Assembly (NCBI GenBank): GCA_903825095.1
Contig: CAIJZF010000310.1
Location: 1 to 9,073 of the forward strand
Reading direction: 5' to 3'
DNA length: 9,073 nucleotides
Source: an uncultured Bacteroidota bacterium
GTDB lineage: Bacteria > Bacteroidota > Bacteroidia > Chitinophagales > Chitinophagaceae
Shown: positions 1-5,691 of the stretch, in pieces
How the letters are laid out: each line of letters starts with the position of its first letter
Position numbering within the stretch: the first letter of the stretch is position 1
Program-made: the position numbers and the translations under genes
Notes under the pieces: model-generated
What the model was told of the DNA's origin: nothing
Database searches by the model: none
Seen by the model: only the letters and a program-made list of their open reading frames with translations

Positions 1-92
1 GCCATGGCAATTCTAAAGGTCAAGAACTGAAAGGCACCTAAACCAGGCACATTAAATGTTTTATCCAACCAAGAAAATAATTGATACAGCAT
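1..92 (-). CDS. mraY: Phospho-N-acetylmuramoyl-pentapeptide transferase MraY, N-terminal fragment (cut by window edge)
   Basis: Only the first 30 codons are visible; the gene continues past base 1. The ATG is at 92-90 and the peptide begins MLYQLFSWLDKTFNVPG, followed by FQFLTFRIAMA. This matches the short amphipathic start of Bacteroidota MraY and the FxYLTFRA-like motif before its first membrane helix. MraY is the integral membrane enzyme that transfers phospho-MurNAc-pentapeptide from UDP to undecaprenyl phosphate, giving lipid I. It starts 5 bp after the murE stop, so it is very probably co-transcribed with the dcw genes. Position after murE supports the call. murF, which sits between murE and mraY in E. 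coli, is absent here. Identification rests on a short peptide plus context. Confidence 0.85.
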   Translation of the reverse strand, partial: MLYQLFSWLDKTFNVPGLGAFQFLTFRIAM

Positions 93-97
93 ATTGA

Positions 98-1561
98 TTA
101 TTTTTCTAATTCTTTAAATTGGTTTGCTAATACTTGCTTATCATCAAAATCGTGCTTTACGCCTTTAATATCTTGGTACTTTTCATGACCCTTGCCTGCT
201 ATTAAAATAATATCACCCGATTTTGCAAAACTTACAGCTGCCTTAATAGCTTCTTTTCTGTCAACAATATTGATATACTTTCTTTTTGCAGCACTTGTCA
301 ATCCTTCTTCCATATCCTTGATAATTTCATTCGGATCTTCTGATCTTGGATTGTCGCTGGTAAAAAATACTTTATTACTTAAATCACAAGCTACTTGTGC
401 CATGATGGGTCTCTTTGTTTTGTCTCTATCTCCACCGCAGCCCACCACTGTAATTACTGTTTCATTTCCCTTTCTTAATTTGGCAATAGTGGTTAATACA
501 TTTTCTAGTGCATCAGGAGTATGCGCATAATCAATGATGCCAATAATTTTCTCTGTACTCACGATATAGTCAAATCTTCCTTCCGCTCCTGTTAATGCAC
601 TTAGTACAGTTAATACTTCTGTAGCTTTTTCACCTAATTGAATAGCCACTCCATATACGGCTAATAAATTATAAGCGTTGAATGTGCCTATTAAACGGCA
701 ATGCACTTCTATATCATTTACCAGCATTACTAGTCCGCTCAATTGATTCTCTAAAATTTTCCCTTTATAAGTAGCAGGTGCATGAATAGCATATGTAAGT
801 TTAGTAGCCTTGGTGTCTGCAAGCATGGCAGTACCATTTTTATCATCCAAATTGCTTAAAGCAAAAGCATTTGCAGGTAATTTATCAAAGAAAGTTTTTT
901 TAGCTTCTAGATACGCTTCAAAAGTTTTATGATAATCTAAATGATCATGTGTAATATTGGTAAATGCACCACCTACAAATTGTAATCCAGTAATACGGTG
1001 TTGATGAATGGCATGGCTACTTACTTCCATAAATACATGTGTGCAACCTGCCTCTACCATTTTATGTAGTAATGCATTTAATTGAATGGCATCGGGTGTA
1101 GTATGTGTAGCTGCAATCACTTCAGCACCAATATGATTTTGCACAGTACTTATTAAACCACAGGTATACCCTAATTCAGAAAATAATTTATACAATAAGG
1201 TAGCCACGGTGGTTTTACCATTGGTACCCGTCACACCCACTAATTTTACATGGGCAGAAGGCTCATCATAAAATTGATGCGCCATAATAGCCACTGCCTC
1301 TTGCGCATTCTCCACCATGATATAAGTAATGCCTTCTACTATACTATCAGGTTTGTTTTCACAAACGATAACTGTGGCTCCTTTTTCTATGGCTGTTGGT
1401 ATGAAAGAATGACCATCGGCTTGTAAGCCTTTAATAGCAACAAATACAGCACCTTTAATCACTTTTCTAGAATCTATTTGTATATCGGCGACTTCTTGTT
1501 GGGTAGTTCCTACTACCTCTCTTAAAGCCACGCCGAATAATATAGATTGTAGTGATTTCAT
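98..1561 (-). CDS. murE: UDP-N-acetylmuramoyl-L-alanyl-D-glutamate--2,6-diaminopimelate ligase MurE
   Basis: Cytoplasmic Mur ligase that adds meso-diaminopimelate to UDP-MurNAc-L-Ala-D-Glu using ATP. The 487-residue length is normal for the family. Visible motifs in order: the substrate-binding N-domain (about 1-100), the ATP P-loop GVTGTNGKTT (109-118), TTPD (154-157), EVSSHA (179-184), NITHDHLDYH (202-211), and YLEAK with K221 at the place of the carbamylated lysine. These are followed by GRFD (328-331), DYAHTPD (344-350), GCGGDRDKTKRP (374-385), the DNPRSE motif (403-408) and GKGHE (456-460). In known MurE enzymes the DNPRxE signature goes with meso-DAP rather than lysine, so a DAP-type wall is inferred. 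The ATG shares one base with the ftsI stop (TAATG), which suggests translational coupling. All expected catalytic motifs are intact. Confidence 0.97.
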   Translation of the reverse strand: MKSLQSILFGVALREVVGTTQQEVADIQIDSRKVIKGAVFVAIKGLQADGHSFIPTAIEKGATVIVCENKPDSIVEGITYIMVENAQEAVAIMAHQFYDEPSAHVKLVGVTGTNGKTTVATLLYKLFSELGYTCGLISTVQNHIGAEVIAATHTTPDAIQLNALLHKMVEAGCTHVFMEVSSHAIHQHRITGLQFVGGAFTNITHDHLDYHKTFEAYLEAKKTFFDKLPANAFALSNLDDKNGTAMLADTKATKLTYAIHAPATYKGKILENQLSGLVMLVNDIEVHCRLIGTFNAYNLLAVYGVAIQLGEKATEVLTVLSALTGAEGRFDYIVSTEKIIGIIDYAHTPDALENVLTTIAKLRKGNETVITVVGCGGDRDKTKRPIMAQVACDLSNKVFFTSDNPRSEDPNEIIKDMEEGLTSAAKRKYINIVDRKEAIKAAVSFAKSGDIILIAGKGHEKYQDIKGVKHDFDDKQVLANQFKELEK

Positions 1562-3675
1562 TAATTTAAATCAATTTGAATTTGTTGTCCTTTAATAATT
1601 GTTTCCCCTTGAGCAATACTTTGTTTTACCACTTTACCTTTACCCACACATTTCACTAGTAATCCCTTTTTCTCACAAAGCCATAAGGCATCTTGTAATT
1701 TCATACCTGTCATATTAGGCATGGTGGTATCTGAAAGTACTTGAGTAGCTGCTTTTAAATTCTTTCCTTTCCCTTGCAATTGAATCCAATTATTAGAAGC
1801 TATGGAAGAGTCTTGATAAGGGATTGATAATTGTTTTGCAATGGTTTGTAAAGAAATTTTTGAAATACTATAATTAAATAATGAACTATCCTTTACTGCA
1901 AATACTGGTGCGATATCTAATTTGTTCTGTATATAAGTTGAATACAATCTGTCAGCAATTTCTTTAAATACAGGACCTGCTACAGAGGCACCAAAATGAT
2001 TCGCTGCGCGTGGATGATTAATAATAATAACAGCAATAGTATATTGAGGATTCTCTGCTGGGAAATAACCTACAAAAGAAGATTGAAAGATTCCCTCACC
2101 ATATCCCTTGTTGCCATCAGCCACCAAGGCTGTTCCTGTTTTTCCACCTACTTTATATAAACTATTTACAAATAATTTTTTTGCTGTTCCATTAGTACAA
2201 ACGCCCTCCAATGCTGTACGCAAATCTTTTATAGTAGAAGCAGAGCAAACAGTTCCTTCATAGGCCATAGGGCTCATGGTTTTTATAATTTTTCCCTCTT
2301 CTTTAATAGCGTTAACTAAATAAGGACGCATCATAACTCCATTATTCGCAATACTATTGTACATGGTTAAAGTTTGAATGGGCGCTATGGCGATATTATA
2401 TCCAAAAGCCATCCAAGGAAGTGAAGTGGGTCCCCATCTTTTGCTATTAGGCTTGATGATTAAAGGATGCCCTTCTCCCATTAAATCAATACCAGAAGTA
2501 GTATCAATTCTTAATTTAGATAGGTGTTTAAAATATGCTTGTGGATTATCATTAAAATAAGTAACAGCTAATTTAGCCATACCTACATTCGAACTTTCTT
2601 CAAAGGCTTCTAATACTGTGGCTTCATGTTTGCCATGAACTTCAGCATCTTTAACTGTTCTACCGGCATATGTCCACAAGCCTCCTTCTAAATTTAATTT
2701 AGAGCTTAAGGTTACTTTCTTGTCTTCTAATGCCGACAATAAAGTCACTAATTTAAAAGTAGAACCAGGTTCTGTTACCCTTGTTGAATAGTTTAAGTCT
2801 TCGGTATAAACACCATCGCCTATTTTACCTAAGTTGGCAATGGCTTTTATTTTACCAGTTTTTACCTCCATCACCATGGCAACACCAGAACGCGCATCAT
2901 TTTGAATCATCATTTTCTTTAATGCACTTTCAGTTACTTCTTGTATGAAAACATCAATAGTGCTTACAATATCCTTGCCTGTTTCAGGTGCTATTTCAAA
3001 TTCACCTTCCTGCACTGGAACTGTTACACCACCTGCAATAGCGCGTACTAATTGACGGCCATTACGACCGTTTAAAACAGTATCATATGACTTTTCTAAA
3101 CCTACTTTATTTTCATCTCTAGCAAGTCCAATAGTTCTATAGCCAATATTTTCATAGGGGTTTAAACGAATATTTTTTTCCTCCGCAATCATCCCACTTT
3201 TATACCTACCTAATTTAAATAAAGGGAATTTGACTAATTGTAAATATTCTCTGTAAGAAATTTTCTTTCTTAACTCATAATTACCTTCGCTGGCTTCATA
3301 AGCCTTGGTTAACTCTTCTTTGTATTTTTCTGCGGACTTATCTTTAAATAAATCTGCTAAACTCAAGCTTAAAGAGTCAATATGCGTTCTAAAAAGTAAG
3401 CCGCTTTTTTCGTGAAGTGGGCTTACTCTAAAATCGATATAAATATCAAACTGAGGAATATTGGTGCTTAACATTTGGCCATCTTCACTATAGATAGTAC
3501 CTCTTGCTGCAGGTATTTCAATAATTCTTTGATGCAAGCTGTCACTTAAACTTCTCCAGTATTTCCCTTGTACTTGTTGAATATAAAAAGCCTTGCCTAT
3601 AATAAGGATACATACTAATACGATAAGTATGAAACTTAAGTAAACCCTCCATAATATGTCGCGTTTTACGTCCAT
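1561..3675 (-). CDS. ftsI: Septal peptidoglycan transpeptidase FtsI (PBP3-like) with C-terminal PASTA domain
   Basis: Class B penicillin-binding protein of 704 residues, expected to crosslink septal peptidoglycan in the divisome with FtsW and FtsL. A short cytoplasmic tail is followed by one membrane anchor (about 10-30). Next comes the PBP dimerisation/pedestal domain with ARGTIYSEDG (57-66), running to about 220. The transpeptidase domain (about 245-575) has the three active-site motifs: S305-T-F-K308 with nucleophile S305, SSN (361-363) and KTG (512-514, in GGKTGTA). A single PASTA-like domain fills the C-terminus (about 647-704), and the 580-646 stretch before it may be a degenerate one. 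E. coli FtsI lacks PASTA, but PASTA tails are common in Bacteroidota and Gram-positive division PBPs. The gene begins 2 bp after the ftsL stop and ends by overlapping murE, the usual dcw order. The symbol ftsI rests on position as well as domains; pbpB or spoVD-type names would describe the same architecture. Confidence 0.94.
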   Translation of the reverse strand: MDVKRDILWRVYLSFILIVLVCILIIGKAFYIQQVQGKYWRSLSDSLHQRIIEIPAARGTIYSEDGQMLSTNIPQFDIYIDFRVSPLHEKSGLLFRTHIDSLSLSLADLFKDKSAEKYKEELTKAYEASEGNYELRKKISYREYLQLVKFPLFKLGRYKSGMIAEEKNIRLNPYENIGYRTIGLARDENKVGLEKSYDTVLNGRNGRQLVRAIAGGVTVPVQEGEFEIAPETGKDIVSTIDVFIQEVTESALKKMMIQNDARSGVAMVMEVKTGKIKAIANLGKIGDGVYTEDLNYSTRVTEPGSTFKLVTLLSALEDKKVTLSSKLNLEGGLWTYAGRTVKDAEVHGKHEATVLEAFEESSNVGMAKLAVTYFNDNPQAYFKHLSKLRIDTTSGIDLMGEGHPLIIKPNSKRWGPTSLPWMAFGYNIAIAPIQTLTMYNSIANNGVMMRPYLVNAIKEEGKIIKTMSPMAYEGTVCSASTIKDLRTALEGVCTNGTAKKLFVNSLYKVGGKTGTALVADGNKGYGEGIFQSSFVGYFPAENPQYTIAVIIINHPRAANHFGASVAGPVFKEIADRLYSTYIQNKLDIAPVFAVKDSSLFNYSISKISLQTIAKQLSIPYQDSSIASNNWIQLQGKGKNLKAATQVLSDTTMPNMTGMKLQDALWLCEKKGLLVKCVGKGKVVKQSIAQGETIIKGQQIQIDLN

Positions 3676-3677
3676 TA

Positions 3678-4022
3678 TTAGTTTTTAGCGGGGGTTTTAA
3701 TTTTATTTTCTAAAGGAAGGCGAATAGGCATTTCTTTTGAAACGACTAAACCATATGGCTCCATAGCAGTTTGCACTTCAATGGCACGACTGCGACGCAT
3801 TAGTTCCGACTTAATGGTCTTGTATTCAAACTGAAGTACTTTCAATTCTCTTTGTGTAGTGTTAATTCGACGGATTGTTTTGTCGGTAAGATGCCCATTC
3901 GCTATGTAGAGGATAGCGATGAATGCTAGGAACAAAAAGAAACTAATGTTCATAACAATCCACTGATAATTAAGAATACTTTTTATGGTATTCTTAGGGG
4001 CTGGGTTAATGGGTACGGACAT
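3678..4022 (-). CDS. ftsL: FtsL-like cell division protein
   Basis: Small bitopic membrane protein of 114 residues between rsmH and ftsI, the standard ftsL position. A cytoplasmic tail of about 20 residues, a hydrophobic helix (about 21-42) and a heptad-like helical segment (about 46-80) are followed by a short tail containing AMEPYGLVVS (86-95). This is the topology of FtsL, which joins FtsB/DivIC and FtsQ to activate FtsWI. Sequence conservation in the family is low, so the name depends on topology and context. The frame stays open upstream to a GTG at 4046, which would give 122 residues and overlap rsmH by 20 bp. I prefer the ATG at 4022, because it is the better start codon and lies 4 bp after the rsmH stop, in keeping with the tight non-overlapping junctions around it. 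Confidence 0.85.
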   Translation of the reverse strand: MSVPINPAPKNTIKSILNYQWIVMNISFFLFLAFIAILYIANGHLTDKTIRRINTTQRELKVLQFEYKTIKSELMRRSRAIEVQTAMEPYGLVVSKEMPIRLPLENKIKTPAKN

Positions 4023-4026
4023 ACTA

Positions 4027-4971
4027 TTATACTCTTTCGGCAGCACGCATTTTTGCGCTTCTGCTTCTATTGTTTTCTTTCATCTCTTTTTCAGAAGCCA
4101 CTACAGGTTTTTTTGTAATGATCTTCCAAAAAACTTCCTTTTCTACGGATAAAAAAGGATGGGCATCTTCGGCTTCTTCTTGCGATACACGAAAAGCGTT
4201 TTTTACAAAACGATCTTCGATAGAATGAAAAGTGATGATCACCGCGCGTCCACCTGGCTTTACTACTAATGGAACTTGTTTTAAAAATTCCTTTAGCGCT
4301 TCCATCTCTTCATTCACTTCTATTCTTATGGCTTGAAAAACTTGTGCCCAATATTTATTAGGATTTCCTTTAACTACAGGTGCAATAAATGTTTTAAAAT
4401 CTTGAACGGTATTTATATTAACATGTTTGCGTTGAGTGGCAATATGTTTGGCTAAAGTTTTTGAGTTCGTTACCTCGCCATATTGTTCAAACATTTTATG
4501 CAATGCTGTTTCTGAATAAGATTCAATAATTTGAGCGGCTGTTTGGCTTTGGCGTTGATCCATGCGCATATCAAAAGGGCCATCGTGTCTGGTTGAAAAG
4601 CCTCTTGTCCCTTCATCAAACTGATGACTACTTACACCTAAGTCGGCCAATATCCCATCCACTTGATCTATTTTATTTAAACGCAGAAAACGTTGTAGAT
4701 ACTTGAAATTTTCTGGAATAAAAACAAGGCGATCGTCTTTTGGTAAATTTTGTTGCGCATCGGCATCTTGATCAAAAGCGATAAGTCTTCCTTCAGGGCC
4801 TAGCATAGATAAGATACCCTTGCTATGTCCCCCACCACCAAATGTGGCATCTACATAAATACCATTTGGCTTTATGTTTAGATGTGAAAGGCACTCTTGA
4901 AATAATACTGGAATGTGATAAGAAGAAGCAAAAGCTTTAGATGCGTTGGAATCAATAGGTTGATTTTGCAT
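4027..4971 (-). CDS. rsmH: 16S rRNA (cytosine(1402)-N(4))-methyltransferase RsmH (MraW)
   Basis: SAM-dependent methyltransferase that makes N4-methylcytidine at position 1402 of 16S rRNA, in the ribosomal P site. The protein has 314 residues, the usual length. Signatures visible: HIPVLFQECL (19-28), the SAM-binding loop YVDATFGGGGHSKGIL (39-54), an acidic strand end FDQD (66-69), DGILADLGVSSHQFD (105-119), RGFSTRHDGPFDMRMD (123-138), VFQAIRIEVNEE (211-222), and ITFHSIEDR (246-254), with a basic C-terminus KMRAAERV. The insert domain between about 140 and 210 is present. The ATG lies 9 bp after the mraZ stop. Pairing mraZ-rsmH at the head of the dcw cluster is nearly universal. In E. coli, RsmH overproduction and MraZ have linked effects, but nothing in this sequence speaks to that. 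Confidence 0.97.
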   Translation of the reverse strand: MQNQPIDSNASKAFASSYHIPVLFQECLSHLNIKPNGIYVDATFGGGGHSKGILSMLGPEGRLIAFDQDADAQQNLPKDDRLVFIPENFKYLQRFLRLNKIDQVDGILADLGVSSHQFDEGTRGFSTRHDGPFDMRMDQRQSQTAAQIIESYSETALHKMFEQYGEVTNSKTLAKHIATQRKHVNINTVQDFKTFIAPVVKGNPNKYWAQVFQAIRIEVNEEMEALKEFLKQVPLVVKPGGRAVIITFHSIEDRFVKNAFRVSQEEAEDAHPFLSVEKEVFWKIITKKPVVASEKEMKENNRSRSAKMRAAERV

Positions 4972-4980
4972 CTGTTTTAC

Positions 4981-5439
4981 TTAATCTTGATTTTTAATTC
5001 CTGCCATTACTTCCTGCGCCAAATTACTAAATGCATCTGCAGAGAAATCCTCAAAGAGCTGTTTGTACTTACTTGCATCCCAAATTTCAAAACGATCTAA
5101 AGCGGCGGCTAAAACAATCTCTTTACCTGGTAAAGCAAATTCACGCAAAGTGGGTGGCAATAAAATTCTTCCTGCTGCATCCAACTCTACTTCGGTAGCT
5201 CCTCCAAGAAATTGACGTCTGAACTGACGCACTTTTGGATCGAAATCGTTCAACTGGCTAATTCGATCTAATATACTTTGCCAGCTTTTCAACGGATAAA
5301 GTGTCAAGCACTTCTCAAAGCCTCTACTAACAATAAAGCGGTTCTCCCCTTCAACTAGCTGTTTTTTCAAACTGCCAGGTAAATGGAAACGCCCTTTTGC
5401 GTCGATGGTTGATTGATATTCTCCGTGAAAGCCTGTCAT
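4981..5439 (-). CDS. mraZ: Transcriptional regulator MraZ
   Basis: DNA-binding regulator of the dcw operon, 152 residues, built from two tandem SpoVT/AbrB-like swapped-hairpin halves. Each half carries the family signature DxxGR: DAKGRFHLP (13-21) and DAAGRILLP (87-95). The arginines in these motifs are the DNA-contacting residues in characterised MraZ. The protein starts MTGFHGEYQST, typical of Bacteroidota MraZ. Known homologues assemble into ring oligomers (octamers or larger), bind several tandem short repeats upstream of their own gene, and repress in E. coli or activate in Mollicutes. Here a four-box repeat array begins 21 bp before the ATG (5460-5499), so autoregulation is the natural inference. 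Repression is suggested by overlap with a candidate promoter. This is the first gene of the operon. Confidence 0.96.
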   Translation of the reverse strand: MTGFHGEYQSTIDAKGRFHLPGSLKKQLVEGENRFIVSRGFEKCLTLYPLKSWQSILDRISQLNDFDPKVRQFRRQFLGGATEVELDAAGRILLPPTLREFALPGKEIVLAAALDRFEIWDASKYKQLFEDFSADAFSNLAQEVMAGIKNQD

Positions 5440-5459
5440 TGTTAATAATTAGAGTGATT

Positions 5460-5499
5460 TTACCACTTGTTCACACAAATTAACACATTTTACCACTTT
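5460..5499 (-). promoter_or_regulatory. MraZ operator: four tandem 10-bp boxes
   Basis: Read on the minus strand toward mraZ, 40 bp divide into four boxes in exact 10-bp register: AAAGTGGTAA (5499-5490), AATGTGTTAA (5489-5480), TTTGTGTGAA (5479-5470) and CAAGTGGTAA (5469-5460). All share GTG at positions 4-6 and AA at 9-10. Boxes 1 and 4 share a perfect 12-bp repeat (5487-5498 and 5457-5468). Published MraZ sites have the same design: short G-rich boxes at 10-bp spacing, TGGGN in E. coli and AAAGTG-type in Mollicutes, usually three of them. The location directly upstream of mraZ makes this assignment strong, although binding itself is inferred. Confidence 0.8.
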
Positions 5500-5503
5500 C
5501 AAA
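5476..5503 (-). promoter_or_regulatory. Candidate promoter of the mraZ/dcw operon
   Basis: On the minus strand, TTTG (5503-5500) precedes TTAATTTG (5483-5476) by 16 bp. This resembles the Bacteroidota primary-sigma pattern TTTG then TAnnTTTG, with one mismatch in the -7 element and a slightly short spacer. Transcription would start near 5470, giving a leader of about 30 nt. The -7 element lies inside MraZ boxes 2 and 3, and the TTTG ends one base before box 1, so MraZ binding would block it. The match is imperfect and other starts are possible. Confidence 0.4.
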
Positions 5504-5523
5504 GGCTAAAACAGGGGTTCTAG

Positions 5524-5636
5524 TTTTCCACAAGAAATAAACCAAGCTGAAAATCAATGCAGTAGGGCGTTTCAGAAGGCTTTTATAAGAAATCAAGATT
5601 TAGGACTGTGCAAACCTGTGGAAAAGCCTATTTTTT
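5524..5636 (+). promoter_or_regulatory. Attenuator-like inverted repeats upstream of queA
   Basis: On the plus strand, AGGCTTTT (5577-5584) is perfectly complementary to AAAAGCCT (5622-5629). One A then six T (5631-5636) follow, which looks like an intrinsic terminator with a long 37-nt loop. The 3' arm also overlaps TGTGGAAAA (5617-5625), which is perfectly complementary to TTTTCCACA at 5524-5532. The two pairings exclude one another through bases 5622-5625, as in a terminator/antiterminator pair. A further 6-bp hairpin CTGAAA/TTTCAG (5547-5552, 5570-5575) sits immediately before the terminator-like stem. The only element with some promoter likeness upstream (TAGTTTTC at 5521) would start transcription too late to include the first arm, so function is uncertain and chance pairing in AT-rich DNA is possible. 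Confidence 0.3.
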
Positions 5637-5679
5637 ATGTGAAAAAGAGGTGAATTCAAGTGAAAATCAAGGCAATATG

Positions 5680-5687
5680 TACCTTTG
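5680..5687 (+). promoter_or_regulatory. Candidate -7 promoter element for queA
   Basis: TACCTTTG fits the Bacteroidota -7 consensus TAnnTTTG at every fixed position and ends 4 bp before the preferred queA ATG (5692). Transcription starting 5-7 bp beyond it would begin at or next to the ATG and give a leaderless or nearly leaderless mRNA. No good TTG/TTTG -33 element lies 17-20 bp upstream; the nearest sequence is TTCAAG at 5655. The element alone is short enough to occur by chance. Confidence 0.35.
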
Positions 5688-5691
5688 GGCC

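Noticed and set aside
192..530. Plus-strand open frame of 112 codons opposite murE.
   Set aside because: It lies wholly within the conserved murE coding sequence and resembles no known protein. The same holds for the other antisense frames within ftsI, rsmH, queA and the kinase.
4023..4046. Longer FtsL from the GTG at 4046.
   Set aside because: It would overlap rsmH by 20 bp with a weaker start codon; the ATG at 4022 sits 4 bp after the rsmH stop.
5515..5535. GGGGTTCTAG on the plus strand recalls the GGTTCTAG start of preQ1 class I riboswitches, upstream of a queuosine gene.
   Set aside because: No matching CCCC/CCTC arm and no downstream AAAAAACTA tail at the right distance; the aptamer cannot be built.
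5524..5625. Two inverted TTTTCCACA sequences (5524-5532, 5617-5625) resemble DnaA boxes and might mark a replication origin.
   Set aside because: Each differs from TTATCCACA by one base, there are only two, and no dnaA, dnaN or AT-rich unwinding cluster is seen. RNA or chance pairing explains them as well.
5608..5691. Longer QueA reading from a GTG at 5608 or an ATG at 5677.
   Set aside because: The added residues show no family similarity, and the conserved N-terminus begins after the ATG at 5692.
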